Positions 1-8,825 are shown, counted from the stretch's first letter. The stretch: 64,000 bases of DNA from Bacteroides caecigallinarum (GCF_021531075.1 NZ_JADYTJ010000003.1:57252-121251); one strand, 5' to 3'. Numbers and translations are program-made. The notes: generated by a model from the letters alone, not told the origin.

Positions 1-282
1 AAGACTTTCTACATCCTTGACGAACCTACCACAGGATTGCATTTCGAGGATATCCGTGTACTGATGAACGTACTCAACCGTCTGGTGGACAAAGGAAATA
101 CAGTCCTTGTGATAGAGCATAACCTTGATGTTATAAAGATGGCTGACTATATCATCGACATGGGCCCTGAAGGCGGAAAGGGTGGAGGACAGTTGCTTTC
201 GTGCGGAACACCTGAGGAAGTGGCTATGTCTGATAAAGGATATACACCTAAATTCCTTAAAGAAGAACTAAATCAGAAATAA
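1..282 (+). CDS. uvrA: UvrA excinuclease subunit A, C-terminal end (5' partial)
   Basis: This is the last 93 codons of the nucleotide-excision-repair ATPase UvrA; the gene begins before the window. The frame is open from base 1. It starts with the Walker B/D-loop region of the second ABC domain ([14 protein letters not shown]), followed by the H-loop segment ([12 protein letters not shown]) and the typical UvrA ending ([11 protein letters not shown], then a CGTPEE motif). UvrA dimers scan DNA for damage in the cytoplasm and load UvrB. The stop is followed by an A+T-rich spacer with phased TTTAAA repeats. The identification is secure although only the tail is visible. Confidence 0.96.
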   Translation, partial: KTFYILDEPTTGLHFEDIRVLMNVLNRLVDKGNTVLVIEHNLDVIKMADYIIDMGPEGGKGGGQLLSCGTPEEVAMSDKGYTPKFLKEELNQK

Positions 283-318
283 ATTGTTTAATCTATACAG
301 ACGTAATTATGAATGCTG

Positions 319-379
319 TTTAACCAGCTTTTAAAAAGTATTTAAATAGCTTTTAAACGGCATTTAAACATTGTTTAAA
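319..379. repeat. Six TTTAA(A) cores at exact 11-bp intervals
   Basis: TTTAA(A) begins at 319, 330, 341, 352, 363 and 374, so the spacing is exactly 11 bp each time, about one helical turn. The first core is TTTAAC and the other five are the perfect palindrome TTTAAA. The flanking bases vary. The array sits just upstream of the ybaK-like gene and could be a phased protein-binding or bent-DNA element; the function is unknown. Confidence 0.8.
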
Positions 380-398
380 ATTATAACATTATAAAGTT

Positions 399-884
399 AT
401 GGCTAAAGAAAAAATATCCAAGACCAATGTGGCAAGACTGTTGGACAAGGATAAGATAAAATACGAACTCGTGCCATACGAGGTCGATGAGAATGATTTG
501 AGTTGCGTGCATGTAGCCGCTACGCTCGGTGAGAATATAGAACAGGTATTCAAGACACTTGTCCTTCATGGCGATAAGTCTGGATATTTCGTATGTGTGA
601 TTCCGGGAGAACATGAAATAGACTTGAAACTGGCAGCCAAGCTGTCCGGAAACAAGAAATGCGACCTTATCCCGATGAAAGAACTTCTTCCGCTTACGGG
701 ATATATTCGCGGTGGATGCTCGCCGATAGGTATGAAGAAACATTTCCCTACATATATCCATCACACATGTAATGATTTCGATTATATCTATGTTAGTGCT
801 GGAGTACGCGGATTGCAGGTTAAGATAGCTCCTGCAGATTTGATTAAGGTGAGCCGTGCGGAAGTCTGCACATTATTTGAGTGA
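399..884 (+). CDS. ybaK: YbaK/EbsC-type Cys-tRNA(Pro) deacylase
   Basis: A 161-residue protein of the YbaK/aminoacyl-tRNA deacylase family, which hydrolyses misacylated Cys-tRNA(Pro) in the cytoplasm. Family hallmarks are the N-terminal start MAKEKISKTNVARLLD, the segment VFKTLVLHGDKSGYFVCVIPGE, the LAAKLSGNKKCDLIPMKEL block, the GYIRGGCSPIGMKK loop and the ending with SAGVRGLQVKIAPADLI. Length and motif order are normal for the family. It stands alone between two intergenic repeat arrays. The exact mischarged-tRNA specificity cannot be read from sequence. Confidence 0.92.
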   Translation: MAKEKISKTNVARLLDKDKIKYELVPYEVDENDLSCVHVAATLGENIEQVFKTLVLHGDKSGYFVCVIPGEHEIDLKLAAKLSGNKKCDLIPMKELLPLTGYIRGGCSPIGMKKHFPTYIHHTCNDFDYIYVSAGVRGLQVKIAPADLIKVSRAEVCTLFE

Positions 885-927
885 TGTGTTTCAAACCTGA
901 CATAACCTGATGTGCTCATGTCTCTGG

Positions 928-1015
928 CTTCAAACTATAGTTTTACGCACTTCAAACTACAGTTTTACGCATTACAAACAATAGTTTTACGCACTGCACA
1001 CTACAGTTTTACGTA
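928..1015. repeat. Four tandem 22-bp units with a 12-bp palindrome
   Basis: Four head-to-tail 22-bp units start at 928, 950, 972 and 994. The first contains AAACTATAGTTT, a perfect 12-bp palindrome, followed by TACGCA; the others carry one or two changes in the palindrome (for example AAACTACAGTTT). The last unit ends TACGTA. There are no spacers, so this is not a CRISPR. It lies immediately upstream of the K+/H+ antiporter gene. Confidence 0.85.
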
Positions 1016-1073
1016 AAAAACGAACAGTTGTTTTTCCTATTTTTTATAATAACCATAATTAAAAACTATAACA

Positions 1074-2525
1074 ATGATATTTACAGCAGAGAATATCCTT
1101 TTGATAGGATCGGTACTTATTTTCACCAGTATATTGATAAGCAAGACTGGTTATCGTTTCGGAATACCTACGTTGTTGCTTTTCCTCCTTGTCGGAATGC
1201 TGTTCGGTAGCGATGGATTAGGGTTGCAGTTCAACAGTGCCGAAGATGCCCAGTTCATAGGAATGATGGCACTCAGTATCATTCTTTTTACCGGAGGTAT
1301 GGAGACTAAGTTCACAGACATTAAGCCTGTTCTTAAAGAAGGTATAGTTCTTTCTACCGTAGGAGTTCTTCTGACGACTTTACTTACCGGACTGTTTATC
1401 TTCTATATTTCGGGATGGAACAGCACGAATATCGAGCTGACATTCATGGTATCGCTGCTTCTGGCGGCTACAATGTCATCTACCGATTCAGCCTCTGTGT
1501 TCAGTCTTCTTCGTTCGCAGAAAATGAATCTAAAGGAAAACCTTCGTCCTATGCTGGAGTTGGAAAGTGGAAGTAACGACCCTATGGCATATATGCTTAC
1601 TATAGTTCTGATTCAGGTTATTTCAAGCGGCAGTTCTCTCAGTATTGGTCTTCTGATTAAAGACTTGTTTGTGCAGTTTCTTATAGGTGGTGCTTTGGGA
1701 TATTCCATGGGACGATTCATGTCGTGGCTAACCAATAAGATAGGACTGTCAAATTCATCTCTTTATTCCATACTTCTTCTCAGTATGGTTTTCATCACTT
1801 TTACGGCTACAGATATGCTGAAAGGAAATGGCTATCTGGCAGTTTACATTGCAGGTGTTGTGGTAGGCAACATGAAACTGTCATATCGAAAGGAGATAAA
1901 TACATTTATGAATGGTCTCACATGGCTGTTTCAGATTATAATGTTCATTACTTTGGGATTGTTGGTAAACCCTCATGAGATGCTTGATACGGCTGTAGTT
2001 GCATTGCTTATCGGTGTGTTTATGATTGTAGTTGCGCGTCCGTTGAGTGTATTTGCATGCCTGCTTCCTTTCAGAAAAATAAGTACCAAGGCGAAACTTT
2101 TTGTGTCGTGGGTAGGATTGCGCGGTGCTGTGCCTATCATATTTGCCACATACCCTGTTATTGCGAATATCGAGGGTTCGAACCAGCTTTTCAATATAGT
2201 GTTCTTCATCACTTTGCTTTCACTCGTTATTCAGGGCATGACAATATCTTCAGTGGCACGCTGGCTTAAACTTGACTTGCCTTTGGAGAAGGAAGGAAAC
2301 GAGTTTGGAGTGGAATTACCTGACGAGATAGATTCGCAGCTGCATGATATTACTCTCAATGAAGAAATGTTGGTACACGGTAACCGTCTGGCTGATATGA
2401 ATATTCCTAAGGGGTCGCTAGTGATGCTCATCAAACGCGGAAACGAGTTCCTGATTCCGAACGGACAGATGGAACTGCATGTAGGTGACAAATTATTGTT
2501 TATAACGGAGAATACGAAAGATTAA
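1074..2525 (+). CDS. CPA1-family K+(Na+)/H+ antiporter with C-terminal RCK_C domain
   Basis: A 483-residue inner-membrane cation/proton antiporter of the NhaP2/CvrA type. About twelve hydrophobic helices fill residues 1-395, including the conserved ATMSSTDSASVFSLLR and ELESGSNDPMAYML segments; the SND motif carries the ion-binding Asp. WVGLRGAVPIIFATYP is the late conserved helix. The C-terminal 80 residues form a TrkA_C (RCK_C) domain (MLVHGNRLADMNIPKGSLVMLIKRG), expected to bind a regulatory ligand. The start follows a spacer with tandem palindromes. It is followed after 9 bp by the flavodoxin-ferredoxin gene, so co-transcription is likely. K+ versus Na+ preference is not decidable here. 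Confidence 0.93.
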   Translation: MIFTAENILLIGSVLIFTSILISKTGYRFGIPTLLLFLLVGMLFGSDGLGLQFNSAEDAQFIGMMALSIILFTGGMETKFTDIKPVLKEGIVLSTVGVLLTTLLTGLFIFYISGWNSTNIELTFMVSLLLAATMSSTDSASVFSLLRSQKMNLKENLRPMLELESGSNDPMAYMLTIVLIQVISSGSSLSIGLLIKDLFVQFLIGGALGYSMGRFMSWLTNKIGLSNSSLYSILLLSMVFITFTATDMLKGNGYLAVYIAGVVVGNMKLSYRKEINTFMNGLTWLFQIIMFITLGLLVNPHEMLDTAVVALLIGVFMIVVARPLSVFACLLPFRKISTKAKLFVSWVGLRGAVPIIFATYPVIANIEGSNQLFNIVFFITLLSLVIQGMTISSVARWLKLDLPLEKEGNEFGVELPDEIDSQLHDITLNEEMLVHGNRLADMNIPKGSLVMLIKRGNEFLIPNGQMELHVGDKLLFITENTKD

Positions 2526-2534
2526 ATTTAAAAT

Positions 2535-3326
2535 ATGGTATTTTATTTTTCAGCTACAGGCAATTCTTTATGGGTTGCACAATACATATCCAATGCTTTC
2601 AATGAACCTTTATGTGAAGTCTCCGGGTTTATACGGAAACATTCGGCTGAAGGTCTGAGATATACATTGCGTGATGAGGCGGAAATGTTGTTTTTCGTAT
2701 TCCCTGTACATTCCTGGGGACCGGCATTGGTCATGCTGCATTTTATCAGGGAGTTACAGTTGTCCGGATTGAAAGGAAACTGTGTATTCGCCATTGGTAC
2801 ATGTGGTGACGATTGTGGATATACAGACCGGATAGTGCGTAAGGAACTTGCAGATAAATGTATTCCTCTGGAAGCCTTCTTTTCTCTGAAAATGCCAAAT
2901 AACTATATTCTTATGCGTGGTTTCGGTGTAGATCCTGAGCCGGTGAAGGATGAAAAACTTGCTATGGCTCCAAGTAGTATGGAACAGATTGTAAAAGCTA
3001 TAAATACACGTAGTTATTCTGAATCTCAGATTCTCCGTACAGGAATGTCGTGGCTGAAGAGTTATGTGGTCTATCCTGTATTTAAGAGATTTGTTATAGG
3101 CAGGCAGTCTTTTCGGAGTACTGATGCGTGTATTTCTTGCGGACTGTGCGCTAAAGTCTGTCCAACAGGTACGATAGTTATGCAGAACGGCAAACCGGTA
3201 TGGCAAGGAAAGGATTGTGTACAGTGTACGGCATGCATACACCGTTGTCCGGCTAAGGCTATTGAGTTTGGCAAGGTGTCGGTGGGTAAGGGAAGATATG
3301 TTCATCCGGTACTTGCAGGAAAATGA
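2535..3326 (+). CDS. EFR1-family flavodoxin-ferredoxin protein
   Basis: A 263-residue cytoplasmic electron-transfer protein. The N-terminus is a flavodoxin-like domain with an FMN phosphate loop (FSATGNSLWVA). The C-terminus has two 4Fe-4S ferredoxin motifs, CISCGLCAKVCP and CVQCTACIHRCP. This domain order defines the EFR1 family, common in anaerobes. The physiological partner is unknown. It follows the antiporter gene by 9 bp and precedes the DUF418 gene by 26 bp, all on the same strand. Confidence 0.9.
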   Translation: MVFYFSATGNSLWVAQYISNAFNEPLCEVSGFIRKHSAEGLRYTLRDEAEMLFFVFPVHSWGPALVMLHFIRELQLSGLKGNCVFAIGTCGDDCGYTDRIVRKELADKCIPLEAFFSLKMPNNYILMRGFGVDPEPVKDEKLAMAPSSMEQIVKAINTRSYSESQILRTGMSWLKSYVVYPVFKRFVIGRQSFRSTDACISCGLCAKVCPTGTIVMQNGKPVWQGKDCVQCTACIHRCPAKAIEFGKVSVGKGRYVHPVLAGK

Positions 3327-3352
3327 TAATAAATAAACCATAAACTATAGAT

Positions 3353-4534
3353 ATGAATAACACATTGAAAAGCGACAGAATAGAAGTTGTCGATGCCTTA
3401 CGAGGTGTTGCATTGTTTGCAATAGTGATTTTACATTGCTTTGAGCATTATAATCTTTATTATATGCCGGATTGTCAGCCTCATTGGCTTACGGCTCTTG
3501 ATAAAGGGGTTTGGGATACGGTATGGTTCTTGTTTGGAGGAAAAGCCTTTTCCACTTTTTCTCTTCTTTTTGGACTTAGCTTTTTTATTCAGTTTGATAA
3601 TGCAAAAAAACGTGGACTTCCTTTCCGGTGGAGATTTGTGTGGAGAATGATCCTTTTGATGCTTTTTTCTCAGCTTCATTCCTTATTTTATAACGGGGAT
3701 ATTCTTTTGTTGTATTCCGTTATGGGAATTTTCCTTGTATCAGTATCAGGTCTTTCCACAAAATCTGTGCTTATATTGGCTTCGGTTATGATTATGCAGC
3801 CTGTTGAATGGATAAGGCTGATTTGTATCGGATGCGATATTCCTTTTCTGGAATATGGGAATAACTGGGTAGTGTATGGTAATCTGGCAAAGCCTGTAAT
3901 GGAGTCCGGTAGTTTCCTGGAAATTCTGAGGTCAAATATCACCGACGGGCAGTTGTATGGTAATTTATGGCAGATAGAAAACGGTCGTGTTTTTCAAATA
4001 GGAGGACTGTTTCTGTTTGGAATGGCAGCGGGAAGGCTTTCTTTATTCAAGAAATCTGATTATTCTGTCATGATATGGAAAAAAGTATTGTTGTGGTCTG
4101 TAAGCCTGTTTGTAGTTTTCAATATAATCAAGATGACATATCCGGAAATGGTAGCCGGTAATGAAGCTCTAATGGTACCGTTGAATATTGCAGTACCGTC
4201 TATATGCAACTTTCTTTTTATGGCATTGCTGGTTTCATTCTTTGTTTTGATATGGTGGTTCGGAGCAGGAAACGGATATAGATTCCAACGTATATTTATC
4301 CCTTATGGGAAAATGAGTCTGACAAACTATATTGTGCAGTCAATAATAGGTGTGTCTTTATTTTATGGCTTCGGCTTGGGATTATATAAATATACAGGAG
4401 CAACTTCGTGCTTGGTTATAGCGATATTTGTATTTATGATACAGTTGTCATTTAGCAGGTGGTGGCTTTCATCTCACAGAAATGGACCGTTGGAGTGGAT
4501 ATGGAAGAAACTTACATGGATTACTCTCAAGTAA
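3353..4534 (+). CDS. DUF418-domain integral membrane protein
   Basis: A 393-residue polytopic inner-membrane protein of the YeiB/DUF418 family. It begins with RIEVVDALRGVALFAIVILH, the usual N-terminal family signature, carries several hydrophobic helices, and ends with the DUF418 block containing PYGKMSLTNYIVQS and LEWIWKKLTW. The family resembles acyltransferase-3-like membrane enzymes, but no biochemical role is established. The next gene on the strand encodes a soluble sugar acetyltransferase; a functional link is possible but unproven. Confidence 0.88.
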   Translation: MNNTLKSDRIEVVDALRGVALFAIVILHCFEHYNLYYMPDCQPHWLTALDKGVWDTVWFLFGGKAFSTFSLLFGLSFFIQFDNAKKRGLPFRWRFVWRMILLMLFSQLHSLFYNGDILLLYSVMGIFLVSVSGLSTKSVLILASVMIMQPVEWIRLICIGCDIPFLEYGNNWVVYGNLAKPVMESGSFLEILRSNITDGQLYGNLWQIENGRVFQIGGLFLFGMAAGRLSLFKKSDYSVMIWKKVLLWSVSLFVVFNIIKMTYPEMVAGNEALMVPLNIAVPSICNFLFMALLVSFFVLIWWFGAGNGYRFQRIFIPYGKMSLTNYIVQSIIGVSLFYGFGLGLYKYTGATSCLVIAIFVFMIQLSFSRWWLSSHRNGPLEWIWKKLTWITLK

Positions 4535-4573
4535 TGAATATTGTATTTAATAATTATATAAGCTTTTAAAGAA

Positions 4574-5161
4574 ATGACTGAAAAGGAAAAATGCCATAAA
4601 GGGCTGCTCTATGATGCTAATTACGATGAAGAACTGTTACGTGAGAGGGCAGTATGTAAAGATTTATGCTATGAATATAACTCTTTGAGACCGTCAATGA
4701 TTGCCGAACGTACTGAAATAATACGACGACTGTTCGGAAAAACGAGAAATAACTTTCTGATAGAGCAGCCTTTTTATTGCGACTATGGCTATAATATCGA
4801 AATAGGTGAGAACTTCTATATGAATGTGAATTGCGTCATCCTCGATGGTGCAAAGGTGACATTTGGTGACAATGTATTTGTCGCTCCTAATTGTGGCTTC
4901 TATTCGGCAGGTCATCCTCTTGATGCTGAGAAAAGAAACGCTGGACTGGAGTATGCTTTTTCTATAACGGTAGGTAACAATGTGTGGATAGGAGCGAACG
5001 TGACGGTCCTGCCAGGAGTGTCAATAGGAGATGATGCGGTGATAGGAGCTGGAAGCGTAGTTACGAAAAACATTCCTTCGGGAGTTCTGGCTGCCGGTAA
5101 TCCTTGCATGATTATTCGTGAACTGACTGAAGACGATAAAAACAAATACAAAATGGAATAA
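4574..5161 (+). CDS. Sugar O-acetyltransferase, maltose/galactoside acetyltransferase type
   Basis: A 195-residue left-handed beta-helix (hexapeptide repeat) acetyltransferase that transfers acetyl from acetyl-CoA to sugar hydroxyls in the cytoplasm. The N-terminal Mac domain (GLLYDANYDEELLRERA) precedes the helix. The catalytic His is in FYSAGHPLDAEKR. The tail GAGSVVTKNIPSGVLAAGNP is the family's CoA-binding end. Length matches LacA/Maa. Substrate choice among glucose, maltose and galactosides cannot be told from sequence. Confidence 0.93.
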   Translation: MTEKEKCHKGLLYDANYDEELLRERAVCKDLCYEYNSLRPSMIAERTEIIRRLFGKTRNNFLIEQPFYCDYGYNIEIGENFYMNVNCVILDGAKVTFGDNVFVAPNCGFYSAGHPLDAEKRNAGLEYAFSITVGNNVWIGANVTVLPGVSIGDDAVIGAGSVVTKNIPSGVLAAGNPCMIIRELTEDDKNKYKME

Positions 5162-5181
5162 ACACATAAAGCATTATAAGT

Positions 5182-5838
5182 ATGAAGAAACTGATTTTAA
5201 GCTTGTTTGGAATGATGTCTCTTTCGTCGGTATCGGCACAGAGTCTGGAGAAAATGAACTGGTTTAATGAACCGGAAAGTTGGGAGATAAAGGACAGTAA
5301 AACCATGACAATGTTCGTTACTCCTCAGAGTGACTATTGGCGTATATCTCATTATGGTTTTACAGTAGATGACGCTCCTTTCTATTATGCTACGTACGGC
5401 GGTGAGTTTGAAGCAAAAGTAAAGGTGTCAGGAGAATACAAGACGCGATTTGATCAGGCCGGTATAATGTTGAGGATAGATCATGAGAATTATATCAAGG
5501 CAGGAATAGAATTTGTCGATGGCAAGTACAATCTTAGTACAGTGGTTACTCATAAGACATCCGACTGGAGTGTCATTACTCTTGACAAACCTGTTCCTTA
5601 TATCTGGATTAAGGCTGTGAGAAGACTTGATGCCGTAGAAGTGTTCTATTCTTTCGATGACAAGGAATACACCATGATGCGCAATGCGTGGATGCAGGAC
5701 AATGTTCCGATGAAGGTTGGCATTATGGCTGCATCACCGGACGGAAACGGATTTGAAGCCAAATTCGAGAACTTTACAGTTAAACATCTTCCGGATATGC
5801 GCAGACAGGAATGGCTGAAAAAGAATTCGGCTGAATAA
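5182..5838 (+). CDS. Secreted DUF1349 protein (concanavalin-like fold)
   Basis: A 218-residue protein with a signal peptide (MKKLILSLFGMMSLSSVSAQ, cleavage probably after SAQ). The mature part matches the DUF1349 beta-sandwich pattern: WFNEPESW near the start, FDQAGIMLRIDHENYIKAGIEF in the middle and VGIMAASPDGNGFEAKFENF near the end. Such proteins look like carbohydrate-binding or regulatory lectin-like modules, but no activity is established. It starts 20 bp after the acetyltransferase stop and may share its transcript. Confidence 0.85.
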   Translation: MKKLILSLFGMMSLSSVSAQSLEKMNWFNEPESWEIKDSKTMTMFVTPQSDYWRISHYGFTVDDAPFYYATYGGEFEAKVKVSGEYKTRFDQAGIMLRIDHENYIKAGIEFVDGKYNLSTVVTHKTSDWSVITLDKPVPYIWIKAVRRLDAVEVFYSFDDKEYTMMRNAWMQDNVPMKVGIMAASPDGNGFEAKFENFTVKHLPDMRRQEWLKKNSAE

Positions 5839-5944
5839 TAAATTTACATAACAAATGTTATAATATAAATAATTGGCAGAATTAATCATTCAGATGCTTA
5901 ATTTTGTCAATTATTTTTTTGTGTCCTTTTAAGTAAAAACATAT

Positions 5945-6838
5945 ATGAAACTAAAATCAGTTGCTATTTTATTGTTGGTTTTTGCCTCTGTTGTCTCAAA
6001 TGCCAATTCCTTGAACTCATTAAGAGATGAAATCCTACAAAGTATCATAAAATACGATGCTAAGATTGGGGTAGCAGTTATGATAAACGATACTGATACT
6101 ATGACGGTAAATAACCACGAAAAATATCCCATGATGAGCGTCTTCAAGTTTCATCAGGCATTAGCTGTATGTGACTACATGCAGAAGAACGGAATAGCCT
6201 TGGATTCAGTCCTGAATATCTCAAAAGATGAGCTTAGGGAGAATACTTACAGTCCTTTGCGCGACCGATATCCGGAAGGAAACTTCGGAATAAGCATATC
6301 TGAACTGATGAAATACACTCTCCAGATGAGTGACAATAATGCCTGCGACATTCTGTTCAACCGTATTCTCAGTGTAAAAGATACTGACAAATATATCCGT
6401 TCATTGGGTATTGATGATTTTTCAATAGAAATGGATGAAAACGACATGCATGAGAATCTTGATAACTGTTACAGCAACTGGACTACACCTATGGCAGCCG
6501 TACACCTGATAAATTTATTTCTTGAAGGAGCTGCAGTTTCCGGTGAATATTATGATTTTATATATAGAACAATGACGGAATGTACTACTGGTACTGCCAG
6601 GCTGCCATATCCGCTGAATAACACTGGTGCCATAATAGGGCATAAGACAGGAACCGGTGACAAGAACTCCGATGGACGGTATATTGGAATAAATGATATC
6701 GGATTTATAGATCTGCCTAATGGTAGTCGATATCTGATAGCTGTATTTGTAAAAGACTCTGCCGAGGATTATGAAACTACGGAAAGGGTAATAACCGAAA
6801 TATCGTCTGTAGTGTATAATAGCATAAACAACCAATAA
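5945..6838 (+). CDS. Class A beta-lactamase, subclass A2-like (CblA/CepA/CfxA type)
   Basis: A 297-residue serine beta-lactamase with a signal peptide of about 20 residues; it acts in the periplasm on penicillins or cephalosporins. The catalytic Ser-x-x-Lys is S65-V-F-K68, the SDN motif is S129-D-N131 and the KTG motif is K234-T-G236, followed by TG. The omega-loop segment around residues 161-180 (ENDMHENLDNCYSNW) has the Bacteroides A2 style rather than the TEM-type EPELN. All catalytic motifs are intact, so the enzyme should be active. It has its own spacer of about 100 bp and no mobile element next to it, which argues for a resident chromosomal gene. Spectrum cannot be inferred. Confidence 0.93.
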   Translation: MKLKSVAILLLVFASVVSNANSLNSLRDEILQSIIKYDAKIGVAVMINDTDTMTVNNHEKYPMMSVFKFHQALAVCDYMQKNGIALDSVLNISKDELRENTYSPLRDRYPEGNFGISISELMKYTLQMSDNNACDILFNRILSVKDTDKYIRSLGIDDFSIEMDENDMHENLDNCYSNWTTPMAAVHLINLFLEGAAVSGEYYDFIYRTMTECTTGTARLPYPLNNTGAIIGHKTGTGDKNSDGRYIGINDIGFIDLPNGSRYLIAVFVKDSAEDYETTERVITEISSVVYNSINNQ

Positions 6839-6852
6839 ATATCTTCAGTATT

Positions 6853-7755
6853 ATGAAAAAAGTATTGTTTTTATTATCTCTGACTTTGTGTGCATGTTCG
6901 GGGAGCAGGAAGGAAGCTAAGTCTGCTGGAACGGATATAGCTGTGAATTATGTACCATCGCGTAAAGCATACGATGGATTTGAGTGGAAAGAATTATCTG
7001 GTGCCGGACTGAAATTATGGTATCAGGCTAATGATGACATACGTTTGATAGCCGATTCTTCACTTCGCGGTATAGTAGTGGTAAGAAATGGTGACCCTTC
7101 GCCACATAAAGTCATTCAGGCTTTCAATTTGCCAAACAAGAGTATAAATGATGTTATAGATGTATTGAGGAAATCAGAAGGTTGGGACAACAATCAGACA
7201 TGCCGATTCAAGGAAGTCGAATCCGGAAGGAATGGTGTAAAAAGGTTTCTGATGGTTCCTGATGGTGAGTATGCACAGAAAATAGAAACAGAAATGAAAG
7301 AAAGTCCTGTTCCTGTCACTTGCAATGGTTGGGGAGTTGGCAATAGTGGAATGAGATACTTTGAGTTGTACGAGAGTAATCCGGCGAAAGCCATTTTTGT
7401 TGAAATAGGACAGGATGCACCTTTGTTTGATGAAACAAGTATTCAACTCTATAATACAGATTCTTCTGCTACAAAAAAGTCTTTTGATGAGTTGTACACA
7501 TTAAGCGGTACGTTGTGTATCGGTCATGAGGTCCGTTCTTTCAAACCGGATGGGGGCGATGAAGAGTTTTGGATTGTTGATAAGACCGGCAGACTTAACG
7601 ATACCTATGATAAGGTTACCAAAGGAGAAAAGAATGGCAAACCAGTCCGTGCAACATTGAAACTGGAGTACAATGGTGTGTGGGATGATGGCTTTGCCGC
7701 TGAGTATTCTGGAGTTTATTTAGTAAGGGAAATTTTATCAGTAAATCCACTGTGA
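6853..7755 (+). CDS. Predicted lipoprotein with NlpE C-terminal OB-like domain
   Basis: A 300-residue lipoprotein with a short signal and lipobox ending in Cys at about residue 14 (SLTLCAC). The middle (residues 40-200) has no family I can name. The last 80 residues (CIGHEVRSFKPDGGDEEFWI, then GKPVRATLKLEYNG and DGFAAEYSGVY) resemble the OB-fold domain at the C-terminus of NlpE-like envelope lipoproteins. It starts 14 bp after the beta-lactamase stop, so it may be co-transcribed, and is followed by another lipoprotein gene. The domain match is by pattern recognition only. Confidence 0.72.
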   Translation: MKKVLFLLSLTLCACSGSRKEAKSAGTDIAVNYVPSRKAYDGFEWKELSGAGLKLWYQANDDIRLIADSSLRGIVVVRNGDPSPHKVIQAFNLPNKSINDVIDVLRKSEGWDNNQTCRFKEVESGRNGVKRFLMVPDGEYAQKIETEMKESPVPVTCNGWGVGNSGMRYFELYESNPAKAIFVEIGQDAPLFDETSIQLYNTDSSATKKSFDELYTLSGTLCIGHEVRSFKPDGGDEEFWIVDKTGRLNDTYDKVTKGEKNGKPVRATLKLEYNGVWDDGFAAEYSGVYLVREILSVNPL

Positions 7756-7789
7756 TAATTATCTGGAGTGTTTCAATAAAATCAATAGT

Positions 7790-8743
7790 ATGAAGAATAG
7801 ATTTATGTTATTATCGGCATCACTAATGATTATGGTGTCGTGTACGGGAAATGGCAGTTTATGTAATGAAACATCATTCCTTGGCGAATGGCATGAGATA
7901 ATGCCTGTAAACAAGCATATCCTTCAGGGAATAGTCCTGGAGAAGGACGGAAAAGCTTCGTCTGTTGGAATGGCAACGCTGAAATATAACGGTTGGCAGT
8001 TGCTGGAGAATGATGGTAAATGTTGCTTGGTATTATCCGGCGAGAGTATTGGTAACGGACAGACTATAGAGTTTTCAGATACACTTGATGTAATATCTCT
8101 TAGCGGAGATACTTTGACTCTTGGTAAGGGTGACATGTATAGGATACAATATATCAAGAATGTAGTGGCAGACAGACAAGTAATTGGAGGAAGTGATGCT
8201 TCTATGGGATATACTTACTCCAAGGTACTTGATAAGAAAATACGGATATTTGAGGACGGTAAACGTTTATTGTCGGCTACAGACTCAAATGCTGGCATGG
8301 CAGGTTATGTGATATTCTCAGAGGATTCTTCCAAAGTTGAATTGTTTCTACCGGAGGGAACTGTTATTCTTGACAGGCGTACAAGACCTGATGGAACAGC
8401 GGTTTGGAATGTAGAGGATGACGATACTTATATGCTTGAAAAGTGTTATGACGAATGGTTGGTGAGTAAGAGAAATAAACTGCAGTTTGTAACCACAGGA
8501 ATGGATAATACTCGTATTGTGGAATTTACCAGCGATAATGGTGATATGCTTGATGTTACTTTTTTTACCACTATTGGTATGGCTCAAGTGAAGTATAAAG
8601 GTGTTGATTATCTTTTACGCCAATATCCTACAGCTTCGGGCTATGGTTATAAAAATCCTTTCATTGATATACGTGGAAAAGGAAAAAATCTCATACTATC
8701 CATGCAGGGGGATAATAAATCTATTGAGTTTGCCGAAAAGTAG
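7790..8743 (+). CDS. Lipocalin-like lipoprotein with possible MliC-type repeats
   Basis: A 317-residue lipoprotein with lipobox MVSC near residue 18. Residues 28-125 (FLGEWHEIMP to KGDMYRIQYIK) look like a Bacteroidetes lipocalin-like domain. The remainder seems to hold two related beta-rich segments. The second (YKGVDYLLRQYPTASGYGYK) resembles the core of the MliC lysozyme-inhibitor family, and the first (ILDRRTRPDGTAVWNVEDDD) a weaker copy. Lysozyme inhibition would suit a gut commensal but is a guess. It lies 34 bp after the preceding lipoprotein gene. Confidence 0.68.
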   Translation: MKNRFMLLSASLMIMVSCTGNGSLCNETSFLGEWHEIMPVNKHILQGIVLEKDGKASSVGMATLKYNGWQLLENDGKCCLVLSGESIGNGQTIEFSDTLDVISLSGDTLTLGKGDMYRIQYIKNVVADRQVIGGSDASMGYTYSKVLDKKIRIFEDGKRLLSATDSNAGMAGYVIFSEDSSKVELFLPEGTVILDRRTRPDGTAVWNVEDDDTYMLEKCYDEWLVSKRNKLQFVTTGMDNTRIVEFTSDNGDMLDVTFFTTIGMAQVKYKGVDYLLRQYPTASGYGYKNPFIDIRGKGKNLILSMQGDNKSIEFAEK

Positions 8744-8768
8744 TATCGCTTCAAAGTTGTAAAAAATA

Positions 8769-8811
8769 ATAGCCCATTGTTTCTTTGTATAGTAATGAAA
8801 CTATGGGCTAT
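8769..8811. terminator. Bidirectional hairpin terminator
   Basis: Arms ATAGCCCATTGTTTC and GAAACTATGGGCTAT pair over 15 positions with one mismatch around a 13-nt loop. An A-run precedes it, giving a T-run for minus-strand transcripts. It separates the lipoprotein gene from the convergent TSCPD gene. Confidence 0.75.
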
Positions 8812-8825
8812 ATTAATGATGAAGC

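Noticed and set aside
928..1015. CRISPR array
   Set aside because: Units are adjacent with no unique spacers, are only 22 bp, and no cas genes are near.
2754..3341. 195-codon minus-strand frame under the flavodoxin-ferredoxin gene
   Set aside because: The sense frame has clear ferredoxin motifs; the antisense frame has no recognisable pattern.
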